DNA of 64,000 bases from Natrinema zhouii. GTDB taxonomy: Archaea > Halobacteriota > Halobacteria > Halobacteriales > Natrialbaceae. A program made the translations under genes and the position numbers. Below are positions 55,860 through 64,000 of the stretch, in pieces (position 1 is the stretch's first letter; each line of letters starts with the position of its first letter). The stretch is from assembly GCF_013456555.2 (NCBI RefSeq), contig NZ_CP059154.1, positions 1 to 64,000 on the forward strand, in the 5' to 3' direction. The notes beneath the pieces were generated by a model. It did not search any database and was not told the DNA's origin. It worked only from the letters and a program-made list of their open reading frames with translations.

Positions 55860-56707
55860 AACCCGATCGCCTCGTGCTCGAGCGCGATGAACAGTCCGGC
55901 CGCGGTGACGTCCGCCGTCGTCCCCGGATTGATCCCGCGCTCGACGAGATTATCGGCGAAGGCCTCGATGGCGGCTGGCTCCGTCTCGAGGGCATTGTCC
56001 GCGACCAGTTCCGCCGCGAGGTCGGTCACCTCCCAGGCGGTCGCCTCGTCGTGGCGCGTCGCGACGAGCGTGTCGGGTCGATCCGCGAGCAGGGAGAGAA
56101 AGACCGCCGCGGTCCGATCCGATATCGGGCCGTCAGCGTCCGCGAGCCGTTCGGCGGCCGCAAACGAGCGGTCGAACCCTCGAACCCACTCGCGAGCGAC
56201 GTCGTCCCCCGGGACGCTTCGCTCCATGATGTCGAACAGCGTCAGCCCGCGCTCCTCGAGGGCCGGGATCGCGTCCGCACCGCGGCGCACGTCGAGGGCC
56301 GTCATGTCCTCCGGTGGTTCGTCGACCCCCACGTCGACGTGATCGAACGCGCGGTAGAACGACGCCGCGTCACCGACGGTCGTCTCCCGCACGACTGCTT
56401 CGACGACGGGCTGAGACAGATCCTCGCGAGTGGCCCGGACGAGGGGCACGAGCAACAGGAGGGCCCCAAACTGTGTGTTCCCGCCCTCCTGATCGGCCAT
56501 TCCCGCGATGGCTCGCTCGAAGGCCGGCCCGACCGCTGCCCCGTCGGCAGCCAACTCGAGTCCCTCGCGGGCACCTACCGCTCCCGCGAGGAAGTGTTCG
56601 AACCGCAGGTCTGCGAGATCGTGGTGCCGATCGACGTTGCCCGGTTTGGGCGTCCCCGCCACCTCGAGGAGCAGCGCCAGTTCCGCGTTCTGTGCCGGCG
56701 ATCGCAT
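55856..56707 (-). CDS. Triphosphoribosyl-dephospho-CoA synthase-like (CitG family)
   Basis: A 283-residue ATP-dependent protein resembling CitG/MdcB, which make the prosthetic group of citrate or malonate lyase. Family motifs VAGTPKPGNVDRHHDLADL near the start (PKPGNV, RxxDM-like) and GGNTQFGALLLLVPL are intact. No citrate-lyase gene is seen here and archaea generally lack that enzyme, so its true role is probably elsewhere; the CitG-like family recurs with DUF447 in tetrahydromethanopterin gene sets, suggesting a C1-carrier or pterin-related function. The ATG 56707 is natural. First gene of the DUF447/S17e group. Confidence 0.8.
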   Translation of the reverse strand: MRSPAQNAELALLLEVAGTPKPGNVDRHHDLADLRFEHFLAGAVGAREGLELAADGAAVGPAFERAIAGMADQEGGNTQFGALLLLVPLVRATREDLSQPVVEAVVRETTVGDAASFYRAFDHVDVGVDEPPEDMTALDVRRGADAIPALEERGLTLFDIMERSVPGDDVAREWVRGFDRSFAAAERLADADGPISDRTAAVFLSLLADRPDTLVATRHDEATAWEVTDLAAELVADNALETEPAAIEAFADNLVERGINPGTTADVTAAGLFIALEHEAIGL

Positions 56708-56847
56708 ACGTCTCGCTGCGTGCCGGGACGGCTTAGGGATGGGGGTTGTGGCGCTCGGCTGGTGGCCGTCGGCGAGTCTCGAGTGGCCATTACGTGAGCG
56801 GGTTCGTCGTCCCCCTGATTTAAGTCTCGAAACCCAAACGATAGGAT

Positions 56848-57192
56848 ATGGGCTACGATACCGCGGCCAAGACCGATCCGGACTCAGTCATCGACGAGGA
56901 GTGGGGCGGCATGTGGTTCCTCAAGGACGCGCTCGCGACCGACGAACTGGGGATTTCCGTGCTTGAACTCGAGTCCGGTGGCAAGGGGATGGAACACGCC
57001 GAGGCCGACTCCGGACAGGAGGAGGTGTACTACGTGGTCGCCGGAACGGTCGAAATCGAGCTTTCCGACGCCGACGAGACGGTGACGCTCGAGACGGACG
57101 AAGTGATTCGACTGGACCCCGAGGAAACCCGCCAGATCCACAACCGCAGCGACGAGCGTGCGAAACTCGTGCTGGTCGGCGCACCGCTGTAG
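56848..57192 (+). CDS. Cupin-domain protein
   Basis: A 114-residue single cupin barrel. It has GMEHAEADSGQEEVYYVVAG (about 50-69), the usual G(X)5HXH(X)3,4E(X)6G motif in reduced form (one His kept, then Gln/Glu), and the second motif LETDEVIRLDPEETRQIHNR with one His. The metal site may therefore be incomplete, so it could be a binding rather than an oxygenase protein. It has its own promoter and is flanked by convergent and divergent genes. Its ligand is unknown. Confidence 0.85.
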   Translation: MGYDTAAKTDPDSVIDEEWGGMWFLKDALATDELGISVLELESGGKGMEHAEADSGQEEVYYVVAGTVEIELSDADETVTLETDEVIRLDPEETRQIHNRSDERAKLVLVGAPL

Positions 57193-57327
57193 CGGACGTA
57201 TAACTCCCGCATCACGTCCGTCATGACACCGCGTTTCAACGGCGTGATATCGATTTCTGTCCGAGGTACGGAGCGGACGATGGCCATTCACTCCAGCTTT
57301 GAGCGCCCCGCCCAGCAGTCCGCCCTC

Positions 57328-57582
57328 TCACTCGATGGCGGCAAGAAACTCGTCTAGCGTGTCAGTGAGCGCATCGACACCGCCTGCTCCTCCCGTCTGC
57401 TCGCTCGAGTATCGCACGACAATCACACCGGTTTCGTCCGCGTTCCGGGCCGCATCGACTTGCTGAACGCCCTTCCAGATGCCGGTGATTTTCACGCGAC
57501 CGTGCTCGGCGTGATCGTACGCTTCGCCGCGCTCAACTACCGATTTATGCCCGGAATTCTGTACGTCCTCCCTATCACTCAT
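57328..57582 (-). CDS. Small conserved protein, unknown function
   Basis: An 84-residue acidic protein: VERGEAYDHAEHGRVKITGI, WKGVQQVDAARNADETGVIV, a short turn rich in Gly, and a C-terminal helix (DALTDTLDEFLAAIE). It reads like a small beta domain with a trailing helix. I have no family name for it. It lies between the cupin gene (convergent, 135 bp away) and the Lrp-type regulator gene upstream on the same strand. Composition supports it as real. Confidence 0.7.
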   Translation of the reverse strand: MSDREDVQNSGHKSVVERGEAYDHAEHGRVKITGIWKGVQQVDAARNADETGVIVVRYSSEQTGGAGGVDALTDTLDEFLAAIE

Positions 57583-57751
57583 CGGAAACCCTCATATGAA
57601 ATACTCATGTTGCGACTAATCTGCTCTATTTTCTTATTGGGTAAGAATACATCGGCCACTATATCGATTTCCGACATCCTGGGTCCTTGATTTGAAGATT
57701 CCGAGATAGCCTATGAAAACACATCTATGCTCTGACCTATAATAAGAAATC

Positions 57752-58219
57752 TCAATCTGACAATAGATCGAACTGGGAGAACGGTTTGTTGAAATCGTTT
57801 CGAATTAGCTTTTCAACATTGATTTCCGCTCCCAGCTCATCGACCTCGTGTGCGACCCGCGTAATGTCCTCAGTGTTCGTCCCGACACCCTCAATATAGA
57901 TGTTCTCTTGGCCCGTCATGAATTCACGAACCTCGATCACCCCGGGAATACCGAGCGCGTCTCGTGTCATTTTCTCACGCTGACTGACGGGTGCCGTACA
58001 CGTGAACGCGAAGTGCAGATCGAGGCCGGCTTCACGGTAATTGATATCGACGCTATACCCGTTGATGATCCCCTGTTCCTCGAGTCGTTCGATTCGGTTT
58101 CGAACGGTGTTCCCCGAGACGCCGACCTCGTTGGCGATGTCGGTGACGTTGTTGCGAGCGTTTTCCTGAAGGAGATGGAGGATGTGTTTATCGACATCGT
58201 CGAGCGATGAATCTACCAT
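57752..58219 (-). CDS. Lrp/AsnC-family transcriptional regulator
   Basis: A 155-residue regulator. The N-terminal HTH (about 6-52: LDDVDKHILHLLQENARNNV, VGVSGNTVRNRIERLEEQGI) binds DNA and the C-terminal RAM-like domain (about 70-145) with GIPGVIEVREFMTGQENIYI usually senses amino acids or other small molecules. A single HTH and single RAM domain are present, the standard octamer-forming type. The lower GC of its gene and surroundings (57.6-58.3 kb) is mild. Target genes are unknown; Lrp-type regulators often control a neighbour, here the 57328 gene. Confidence 0.88.
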   Translation of the reverse strand: MVDSSLDDVDKHILHLLQENARNNVTDIANEVGVSGNTVRNRIERLEEQGIINGYSVDINYREAGLDLHFAFTCTAPVSQREKMTRDALGIPGVIEVREFMTGQENIYIEGVGTNTEDITRVAHEVDELGAEINVEKLIRNDFNKPFSQFDLLSD

Positions 58220-58355
58220 GTCAGTTCTTCCGGAAGGGCACTGAAGAGAATTTTTCTAGCAAGAACTAACGGTCACGTTATCGTGATGGTCTTCCCCCAA
58301 GGTCTATCGGACGATAGCGGACCAAACGTTCCTGACGCTTGGAGACAATCGATTG

Positions 58356-58994
58356 TTACGACTCGAGATCGCGCTGTCGGCCCTTCGGCACCATCGAGCG
58401 CAGTTCGCCGTGGACGTAGAGGCCGATGCCGAGGGGTTCGCACTCACCTCGCTCGACGGCCTCTTCTCGCGGGCTTCGCCCGCTCGAACTGTTCGAGGCG
58501 CTGCGCGCCTCGCTTTCGCCGTCTCGCACTGATCGGTCCTCGGACCCGGCCCCGACTTCGTGGGCGGCGATGAGATATCCCCAATCACCGTCCCACTCGA
58601 GTTCCTGGTCCTCACCGGTCGCGAACCGCCGGGCCTGCTCGCGCTCGAGTTCGATCACGCACTCGGTCGCGTGCTGGCCGAAGCGCTGGACGAAGTCCGT
58701 CGTGGGCTTCCAGTGTTCCTGTCTGGTCCGCAGGCAGGTCATGCCGATCGCTTCGATTCTGATCGGCGTCGGCGCGTCGCCGGCGTAGATCCAGATTTTG
58801 CCCGCGCCCTTCTCCCAGAACGTGTAGTCGGCGAACGTCTCAGGAGGAATTCCGAACCGATCGGCGAAGAGATCGACGACCTCCTCGCGCGTCGCCCGGC
58901 CCTCAACGGTTCGCTCCGCTTCAGTCGCGGGTAATCGATCGAACCGCTGACCGTCGTTCGTCTCTGAATAGCCGGCGTCGCGGTCGTCGCTCAT
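58356..58994 (-). CDS. Partner of the RsmB/Nop2 methyltransferase, possible PUA-like domain
   Basis: A 212-residue protein starting ATG 58994. The middle part (about 40-140) has RFGIPPETFADYTFWEKGAGKIWIY-type strands and GMTCLRTRQEHWKPTTDFVQRFG followed by a basic helix, suggesting a small mixed fold such as the PUA/PUA-like RNA-binding domains often linked to Nop2-type enzymes. The C-terminal 60 residues are polar and low-complexity (SEARSASNSSSGRSP) before a short conserved end (GIGLYVHGEL). It overlaps the methyltransferase stop by four bases, so the two are co-translated. Domain naming is tentative. Confidence 0.65.
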   Translation of the reverse strand: MSDDRDAGYSETNDGQRFDRLPATEAERTVEGRATREEVVDLFADRFGIPPETFADYTFWEKGAGKIWIYAGDAPTPIRIEAIGMTCLRTRQEHWKPTTDFVQRFGQHATECVIELEREQARRFATGEDQELEWDGDWGYLIAAHEVGAGSEDRSVRDGESEARSASNSSSGRSPREEAVERGECEPLGIGLYVHGELRSMVPKGRQRDLES

Positions 58995-59902
58995 TCGGCG
59001 GTCACCTCCAGTTTCGCGACGAAGAAGCCGCCCGTGTCGTTCTGGTGTGGGTAGATTCGTGCCGCGTTCACGAGACTCGAGTCGAACGTCTCGCCGTCCC
59101 ACTCGGTCAGCCCCGGCGAGTGCTCGAGGCCAAGGTCGAAGTCGACGACGCGACAGGATTCGGTGTCAAGTGCGTGCTGGACGATGGCTTCGTTCTCCTC
59201 GGGTGCGAAGGTACACGTCGAGTAGACGACGGTCCCGCCCGCGCGAGTGGCCTGAATCGCTCGGCGGATGATCCCCTTCTGGATGCCCGCGACGGAGGAG
59301 ATGTGGCCTTCCGACCAGTTGTCGAGCGCGTCGGGGTTCTTCCGGATCGTTCCCTCGCAGGAACAGGGAGCGTCGACCAGCGTGCGGTCGAACTCCTCGA
59401 AGTCGAAGCGCTCGAGCGAGTAGTTGCGCGCGTCGGCGTTGGTCACCGCGAGGCTGGTCGCACCGAGTCGCTCGGCGTTGAATCGCAGCGCCGAGATGCG
59501 CCCGAGGTTGTTATCGTTCGCGACGACCGTTCCCCGATCGTCCATCAGGGCCGCGATCTGGGTGGCCTTCCCGCCGGGGGCGGCACAGCAGTCCCAGACC
59601 CGCTCGCCGGGCTCGGGATCGAGAACGACCGGCGGCACCGCCGAGACCTCCTCCTGGCCGTGGGTAAAGCCGTGAAAGGAGGTCCACGTCGACCCCGGTG
59701 AGTCGGTCTCGAGGGTCAGAACGCGGGGGTTCCAGTCGGCCTGCTCGTAGCTGACGCCCTCCGCCGCGAGGGCCTCGAGCGTCCGCTCGACCGAGGCCTT
59801 GATCGTATTGACGCGGACGGCGTTGCCCAGCGGCCGCTCGCAGGCCGCCAGAAAGGCGTCGAAGTCGTCGATGATCGGTCGATACCGCTCGAGTGGCTCC
59901 AT
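58991..59902 (-). CDS. RNA (cytosine-5)-methyltransferase, RsmB/Nop2 (NSUN) family
   Basis: A 303-residue SAM-dependent enzyme that makes m5C in rRNA or tRNA. Both catalytic cysteines are present in DAPCSCEGTIRKNPD (motif IV) and STCTFAPEENE (motif VI), and the SAM motif is WDCCAAPGGKATQIAAL. The N-terminal part has the RFF/NOP segment (RPLGNAVRVNTIKAS). At about 300 residues it lacks the extra C-terminal PUA; that role may be met by the following gene, which overlaps it by 4 bp. Target nucleotide not known. Confidence 0.92.
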   Translation of the reverse strand: MEPLERYRPIIDDFDAFLAACERPLGNAVRVNTIKASVERTLEALAAEGVSYEQADWNPRVLTLETDSPGSTWTSFHGFTHGQEEVSAVPPVVLDPEPGERVWDCCAAPGGKATQIAALMDDRGTVVANDNNLGRISALRFNAERLGATSLAVTNADARNYSLERFDFEEFDRTLVDAPCSCEGTIRKNPDALDNWSEGHISSVAGIQKGIIRRAIQATRAGGTVVYSTCTFAPEENEAIVQHALDTESCRVVDFDLGLEHSPGLTEWDGETFDSSLVNAARIYPHQNDTGGFFVAKLEVTAE

Positions 59903-60058
59903 CGAGCGCGGATTCGAGCGCGCGGCGCTTGTGGGTTTCGAAGGCGAGAGAAACGGATCGTCCTGCGGTCGCGGCTGTATACCGCTGCATATCTCAGCGG
60001 ATCTCTCAATAGACCTCCTAGAAACCGCTTTCAGCGAGGGCGAGAGACGTGCATTCGT

Positions 60059-60277
60059 ATGTCAACGGGTTCACCGAGCGACGACGAATCGGCGCGAACA
60101 CAGGCGATCCCGGAGTCGCGGGACCGTTCGACCGAGTGTCCCCTCTGTCAGCTGACCGGTGAGAGCCCGGATCACGTCTATCGCCACCTCCAGGTCGGCC
60201 ACCGGAAGAGCGCGATCGCCGACGCGCTCGTCGACGCCGTGTCGGCTCGCGAGGAGGCACCTCTCTCCCCCGAGTGA
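60059..60277 (+). CDS. Small zinc-finger protein (72 aa)
   Basis: A 72-residue acidic protein with a C2H2-like finger: CPLCQLTGESPDHVYRHLQV with C27, C30 and His residues (H39, H43 and, in VGH, H48) that together could hold one zinc. The N-terminal 20 residues are disordered, the tail short and acidic. It is divergent from the methyltransferase and about 90 bp ahead of the PAC2 gene on the same strand. Its function is unknown; a DNA- or RNA-binding role is only a guess from the fold. Confidence 0.75.
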   Translation: MSTGSPSDDESARTQAIPESRDRSTECPLCQLTGESPDHVYRHLQVGHRKSAIADALVDAVSAREEAPLSPE

Positions 60278-60365
60278 GGGCGTCGAGCCGTCGGTGACGA
60301 CGCCCGGTCGTTCGCATCGTCGTGCCGCCCTCGATTTTATGTCGCTGACAGTCATCGGTCTGAGC

Positions 60366-61112
60366 ATGGCAGAAATTCGGATTCAGGGACCGGAAGCGGC
60401 GCTCGAGAACCCGACGCTCGTCGAGGGGTTCCCGGGCGTCGGCCTCGTCGGAAAGATCGCGACCGATCACCTCGTCGAGCAACTCGAGATGCGTTACTAC
60501 GCGAGCGTCCACTGCGAGGGACTCCCCAGAATCGGCGTCTATCGCAGCGGTGACCGAACGGCGCGTCCCCCGGTGCGCCTCTACGTCAGCGAGGAACACG
60601 ACCTCATCGCCCTCCAGAGCGACGCCCCGATCGCCTCGCAGGCCGTCGAGAGCGTCGCGGACTGTCTGACCGGCTGGATCGTCGATCAGGGAGCGACACC
60701 GATCTACCTCAGCGGGCTCCCCGCCGAGCGCGACGGCGAGGACCGACCCGCCCTCTACGGGATCGCGACCGGCGACGGCGGCGAGCGACTCGAGGCAGCC
60801 GATATCGCGATTCCGCCGGAGGACGGCGTCATCACGGGACCGACGGGAGCGCTCATTAACCGCGCCGCACAGGAGAACTACGACAGTCTCGGTCTCGTCG
60901 TCGAGTGCAGTCCGCAGTTCCCCGACCCCGAAGCCGCGAGCGTCCTGCTCGAGGACGGCGTCGGCCCGGTTGCGGACCTCGCGGTCGACGTCGGGGAACT
61001 CACCGATCGCGCCGAGGAGATCCGGGCGAAACGGGAGGAGTTGGCCCAGCAGATGCAGGCGATCGGCCAGGACGAGAGTTCGCAGGCCCAGCCGTTGCGG
61101 ATGTACCAGTAG
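60366..61112 (+). CDS. PAC2-family proteasome assembly chaperone homologue
   Basis: A 248-residue protein of the PAC2/PbaB group with LVEGFPGVGLVGKIATDHLV (18-37), the hallmark of the family, RPPVRLYVSEEHDLIALQS and GPTGALINRAAQENYDSLGL. PAC2 proteins help assemble proteasome alpha rings in eukaryotes, and archaeal PbaB/PbaA homologues act as chaperones or adaptors. ATG 60366 is preferred over in-frame upstream starts. The C-terminal coiled-coil (AEEIRAKREELAQQMQAIGQ) may bind the proteasome. Next comes a MoxR gene. Confidence 0.88.
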   Translation: MAEIRIQGPEAALENPTLVEGFPGVGLVGKIATDHLVEQLEMRYYASVHCEGLPRIGVYRSGDRTARPPVRLYVSEEHDLIALQSDAPIASQAVESVADCLTGWIVDQGATPIYLSGLPAERDGEDRPALYGIATGDGGERLEAADIAIPPEDGVITGPTGALINRAAQENYDSLGLVVECSPQFPDPEAASVLLEDGVGPVADLAVDVGELTDRAEEIRAKREELAQQMQAIGQDESSQAQPLRMYQ

Positions 61113-61161
61113 TCTCGCTCGATCACAACCGTTTATCTATAACAGTCCCTATGTCTCTGGC

Positions 61162-62112
61162 ATGAATATTACAGACGCGCGCGCGGAATGCGACGCCGTC
61201 CTGGATGCCATCAGCGAAACCGTCATTGTGGACCGCGAGTTCCTCGAGACCGTCCTGCTCGGCGTCCTCGCACGGGGCCACGTGCTCCTGGAGGACGTGC
61301 CCGGAACCGGAAAGACGCTGACCGCGAACAGCCTGGCGTCGGCGCTGGGGCTGTCGTTCTCCAGGATCCAGTTCACACCGGACCTGCTACCGGCCGATGT
61401 CACCGGGACTCACGTGTTCGACGAGTCGGACGGGACGTTCGAATTCACGGCGGGACCGATCTTCGCGAACGTCGTCCTCGCGGACGAGATCAACCGCGCG
61501 CCGCCGAAGACCCAGGCCGCCCTGCTCGAGGCGATGGCGGAAGGACAGGTCACCGTCGACGGCGACACGCATCGGTTGCCGCAGCCGTTTTTCGTGATCG
61601 CGACGCAGAACCCCGTCGAGCAGGCCGGTACCTTCCAGTTGCCGGAGGCCCAGGTCGATCGCTTCCTCGTGAAACAGTCGATCGGCTATCCCGACGCGGA
61701 CGGCGAACGGGAGCTGTTGCAGCGTCGACTCGGCCGCACCGACCGGAGCCCGAGCATCGACCCGGTACTGGACGGCGACCGCGTCCAAGCGCTCCGGACT
61801 GCCCCCGAGTCGGTCCGGGTCGACGACGACCTCGTGTCCTACATCGCCGCGATCGCCCGTGAAACCCGCACCCGCGGCCAGGTCGACGTCGGGGTCTCGC
61901 CGCGGGGGACCCAGCGCTTGCTCGAGGCGACGCGGGCCCGCGCCGTCATCGCCGGTCGCGACTACGTGACGCCCGACGACGTCAAACGCGTGGCTCGTCC
62001 CGTGCTGGCCCATCGACTCGTTCTCACTGCCGACGCCTCAGTCGACGGGGCCTCGAAGACGGCGATCGTTGACGAGGTGCTCGATTCCATCCCCGTCCCG
62101 ACCCTCGAGTAG
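61162..62112 (+). CDS. MoxR-family AAA+ ATPase
   Basis: A 316-residue ATPase that remodels or matures protein complexes. Walker A is LLEDVPGTGKTLTA (42-55), Walker B LADEINRAPPKTQAALLEAM, sensor 1 FFVIATQNPVEQAGTFQLPE, and the arginine finger sits in EAQVDRFLVK. The C-terminal lid ends with DDVKRVARPVLAHRLVLT. MoxR proteins normally act with a DUF58 protein carrying a VWA-like domain, found here on the opposite strand at 62684, and a multi-membrane partner at 62172. The ATG 61162 is 50 bp after the PAC2 stop. Confidence 0.93.
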   Translation: MNITDARAECDAVLDAISETVIVDREFLETVLLGVLARGHVLLEDVPGTGKTLTANSLASALGLSFSRIQFTPDLLPADVTGTHVFDESDGTFEFTAGPIFANVVLADEINRAPPKTQAALLEAMAEGQVTVDGDTHRLPQPFFVIATQNPVEQAGTFQLPEAQVDRFLVKQSIGYPDADGERELLQRRLGRTDRSPSIDPVLDGDRVQALRTAPESVRVDDDLVSYIAAIARETRTRGQVDVGVSPRGTQRLLEATRARAVIAGRDYVTPDDVKRVARPVLAHRLVLTADASVDGASKTAIVDEVLDSIPVPTLE

Positions 62113-62171
62113 CGAGTGGCGATACCGACGGCTCGAGTGACTGCCATCGGTCAACGCGCCGTCGAGAACGA

Positions 62172-62687
62172 TTATCGCTGTAACGCCGCCAGCAGGAGCA
62201 ACGCCCCGAACAGCATGGCGATCACGGCCGCGACCGGCTGTCCGCTTGGACCGGCGACGAAGACCACGTAGCTCCCGACGGCGGCGACCAGTCCGACGAG
62301 GACCGTCGCGCCGACGTGGGGAAGTTCCGCCCTGGCCGTCGTCGCCTCCCGTCCGAGCTGCTCGCCGATCCCGATCGCGTGATGGCCAGCGTCCCATGCC
62401 AACACGGTCGCGGTAACGCTCGCGAGCATCGGCACCGGTGGGACGCCCTGAATGCCGCCACCAAGCAGCCCCGCGAGCGCGACGCCACAGCCGATCGTAA
62501 CGGCCCGACGGGATCCCATCCAGAGACCGACACCGACGATCAACAGCGCAGCGACACCGCCGGCGAGCACGAACGATGAGTAGAGGGCGCTCGAGGCCAC
62601 CCCGAGGCACAACGCGACGATCGAGAGCCCGCCGGTCAGGACCGCGGGTCTGTGATCGGGGTCGACCGCGTCGACGGCATCGGTCAC
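62172..62687 (-). CDS. Membrane protein paired with a DUF58 protein (DUF7519-like)
   Basis: A 171-residue membrane protein with about five hydrophobic segments. I take the start as GTG 62687, because its GTGA overlaps the DUF58 stop by four bases; the longer frame to 63098 reads across that gene and is Arg-rich shadow. The segments run from LTGGLSIVALCLG through LLIVGVGLWMGSRRAVTIGC and end with MLFGALLLLAALQ. It matches a haloarchaeal family found beside MoxR and DUF58 (DUF7519, from memory). Role unknown, possibly anchoring the complex. Confidence 0.68.
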   Translation of the reverse strand: MTDAVDAVDPDHRPAVLTGGLSIVALCLGVASSALYSSFVLAGGVAALLIVGVGLWMGSRRAVTIGCGVALAGLLGGGIQGVPPVPMLASVTATVLAWDAGHHAIGIGEQLGREATTARAELPHVGATVLVGLVAAVGSYVVFVAGPSGQPVAAVIAMLFGALLLLAALQR

Positions 62688-64000
62688 GCCGACCACCGCC
62701 GGCGACTGCGCTCGAGCGTCGCCGCCAGCGATTCGTCCGTCGGCCAGTCGACGACCCGAATGCCCGCCGCTCTGAGCGTCGAGACGCGGACCGTTCGCTC
62801 GACCGCCGCGAGTCGTTCGCCGGGCGTGTCCCGCCCCGTCGGATCGGGGCTGACGACCGTCACGAGGTGGCCGTCGACCTCGAGCAACTGGGCGATGCGG
62901 ACGATCCCGTCGTCGCAGAGCGGCGCGAACAGGATCACCTGGGAATCGGACGGCAGCCGCGAGCGGAATCGCTGGTGCTGGACGCGAAGCATGGCCGTCG
63001 ACGACTCCGGCGGGGTCGGCGCGAACGCCGGATCGGTCGCGAGCAGTCGCCGGGCCGTCGCTCGATGGTCGCGTCCCGATCCCGGCGATAGCCAGCACTG
63101 ATGCGGTCCGTAACTGGCGAGACCGACGCTGTTCCCGCCGGCGACGAGCGCGTCGAAAACGGCGGTCGCCGCCTCGGTGCTGCGACCGACCGCGTGGCGG
63201 GCCGTCTCGTCGGGACGACGGTACACCGCGGTTCGCGTATCGACGACGAGCATCACCGTCGCCGACCGCTCCTCGCGAAACGTCACCGTCGTCAGCTCCT
63301 CGCCGCGGGCCCGGCGGTTCCAGTCGATCCGAGAGAGCGGATCACCGCGGCGGTATTCCCTGGTCGCGTAGAACTCGAGGCCCTCGCCGCCGACGTCCGT
63401 CTCGACGCGACCCGTCAGCGGCAGCGTCAGCGACCGCAACGGGAGGTCGGCCGCCGTCTCCGCGGGGGGACAGCGGAGTTCGGTGTCGACGCGGATCCGC
63501 TGGACTCGCTCGACGGCACCGGCGAACCCTCGCGCGACGGCGACGACTGGTTCGAACGCGTGGGCCCCCTGGTAGGGGGTCACCGCGTAGGAGAACGTCT
63601 CCGTCTCGCCCGGCCGGAGCGCGGTCCCGTGTCTCGGCGATCCCTCGGTAACGACCAGTTCCGCCGGGACACCGTCGACGAGACGGAGGTCCGGAAGGAT
63701 CTCGTCCCCGTCGTTGCGGACGCGCACCGTCACGCGAACCGGCTCGCCCGGCTCGGGGTCGTCCTCGAGTTCCCGGGTGATCGACAGCACCGGCTCCGGT
63801 GCCCGACTGGTCCGGGCGTAGGCCGCGTACGTGATTCCGACGACCGACGCCAGCAACAGCGCGGGCGCCGTGACGATGATTCCGACGGCCCCGAACAGCA
63901 AGGCGACGGCGGCAACGCCGGTCCAGCGATTCGTCTCCAGCGTAGTCGAATGGACGACGGATTCCCCAGCGTCCGTCGTCCCGGCATCGGTGTCGGATCG
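62684..64000 (-). CDS. DUF58-domain protein, partner of MoxR (runs off right edge)
   Basis: The frame is open from the stop at 62684 to the window edge, 438 codons, and its true start lies beyond 64000. Two membrane helices (about codons 28-62 of the visible part) are followed by a long domain with RNDGDEILPDLRLVDGVP, and a VWA-like DUF58 block EFYATREYRRGDPLSRIDWN, ATVMLVVDTRTAV. DUF58 proteins act with MoxR ATPases in assembly or extracellular-protein maturation. The acceptor cysteine or metal motif (DxSxS) is altered to DTRTA. Co-transcribed with the 62172 gene (4-bp overlap). Confidence 0.82.
   Translation of the reverse strand, partial: RSDTDAGTTDAGESVVHSTTLETNRWTGVAAVALLFGAVGIIVTAPALLLASVVGITYAAYARTSRAPEPVLSITRELEDDPEPGEPVRVTVRVRNDGDEILPDLRLVDGVPAELVVTEGSPRHGTALRPGETETFSYAVTPYQGAHAFEPVVAVARGFAGAVERVQRIRVDTELRCPPAETAADLPLRSLTLPLTGRVETDVGGEGLEFYATREYRRGDPLSRIDWNRRARGEELTTVTFREERSATVMLVVDTRTAVYRRPDETARHAVGRSTEAATAVFDALVAGGNSVGLASYGPHQCWLSPGSGRDHRATARRLLATDPAFAPTPPESSTAMLRVQHQRFRSRLPSDSQVILFAPLCDDGIVRIAQLLEVDGHLVTVVSPDPTGRDTPGERLAAVERTVRVSTLRAAGIRVVDWPTDESLAATLERSRRRWSA

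Overview
This window is a chromosomal segment of an extremely halophilic archaeon (class Halobacteria). The evidence is high GC with GA/TC-rich codon use, very acidic proteins, many small Zn-finger and HalOD1 proteins found only in haloarchaea, dodecin, Tat-dependent lipoproteins, TATA-box promoters a few bases ahead of many start codons (leaderless transcripts), and a 16S-tRNA-Ala-23S-5S operon. Gene content suggests the Natrinema/Haloterrigena part of the class, but that is inference without a database search.

Layout. 1-1.3 kb: the start of a lipoprotein gene and trmJ. 1.5-3.5 kb: a probable replication origin, with a dense CTAG cluster, inverted ORB-like repeats ending in G-tracts, and the orc1/cdc6 gene. 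3.7-7.5 kb: a degenerate ANL (acyl-CoA synthetase-like) protein, then dihydropteroate synthase and MptE, two steps of pterin/folate synthesis. 8.6-13 kb: a TAXI-type TRAP transporter (binding protein, DUF1850 protein, fused permease). 13.2-22.4 kb: a carbohydrate module on the minus strand with a TrmB-type regulator, a complete sugar ABC transporter, a Gfo/Idh/MocA oxidoreductase, an Hsp20-like protein and a TIM-barrel sugar isomerase. 22.5-35 kb: mostly housekeeping and membrane genes (MscS channel, UspA proteins, class V aminotransferase, dodecin, A-type Fe-S carrier, hisD, an ABC-2 exporter and two YdjM-like membrane proteins).

35.1-41.0 kb: one rRNA operon with four tandem promoter-like boxes, long processing stems around 16S and 23S, tRNA-Ala(TGC) in the spacer, and a strong hairpin terminator right after 5S. 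It reads rightwards, away from the probable origin about 34 kb upstream. 41.5-48.3 kb: terminal oxidase genes (coxB divergent from coxA, coxC further on) mixed with a manganese catalase. 48.5-64 kb: a geranylgeranyl-reductase-type flavoprotein, a 2-hydroxyacid dehydrogenase, a Bat-type regulator, aspartate-semialdehyde dehydrogenase, S17e with DUF447 and CitG-like genes, an Lrp regulator, an RsmB/Nop2 rRNA methyltransferase, a PAC2 protein, and a MoxR gene beside a DUF58/membrane-protein pair that runs off the right edge.

No CRISPR array, transposase, integrase or restriction gene was seen. The strongest unusual signals are the CTAG cluster beside the origin, the catalytically degenerate ANL protein, the CoxA C-terminal membrane extension, a T-arm-like hairpin set between 23S and 5S, a 17-codon leader ORF coupled to a small membrane protein, and two intergenic stretches that may encode structured RNAs.
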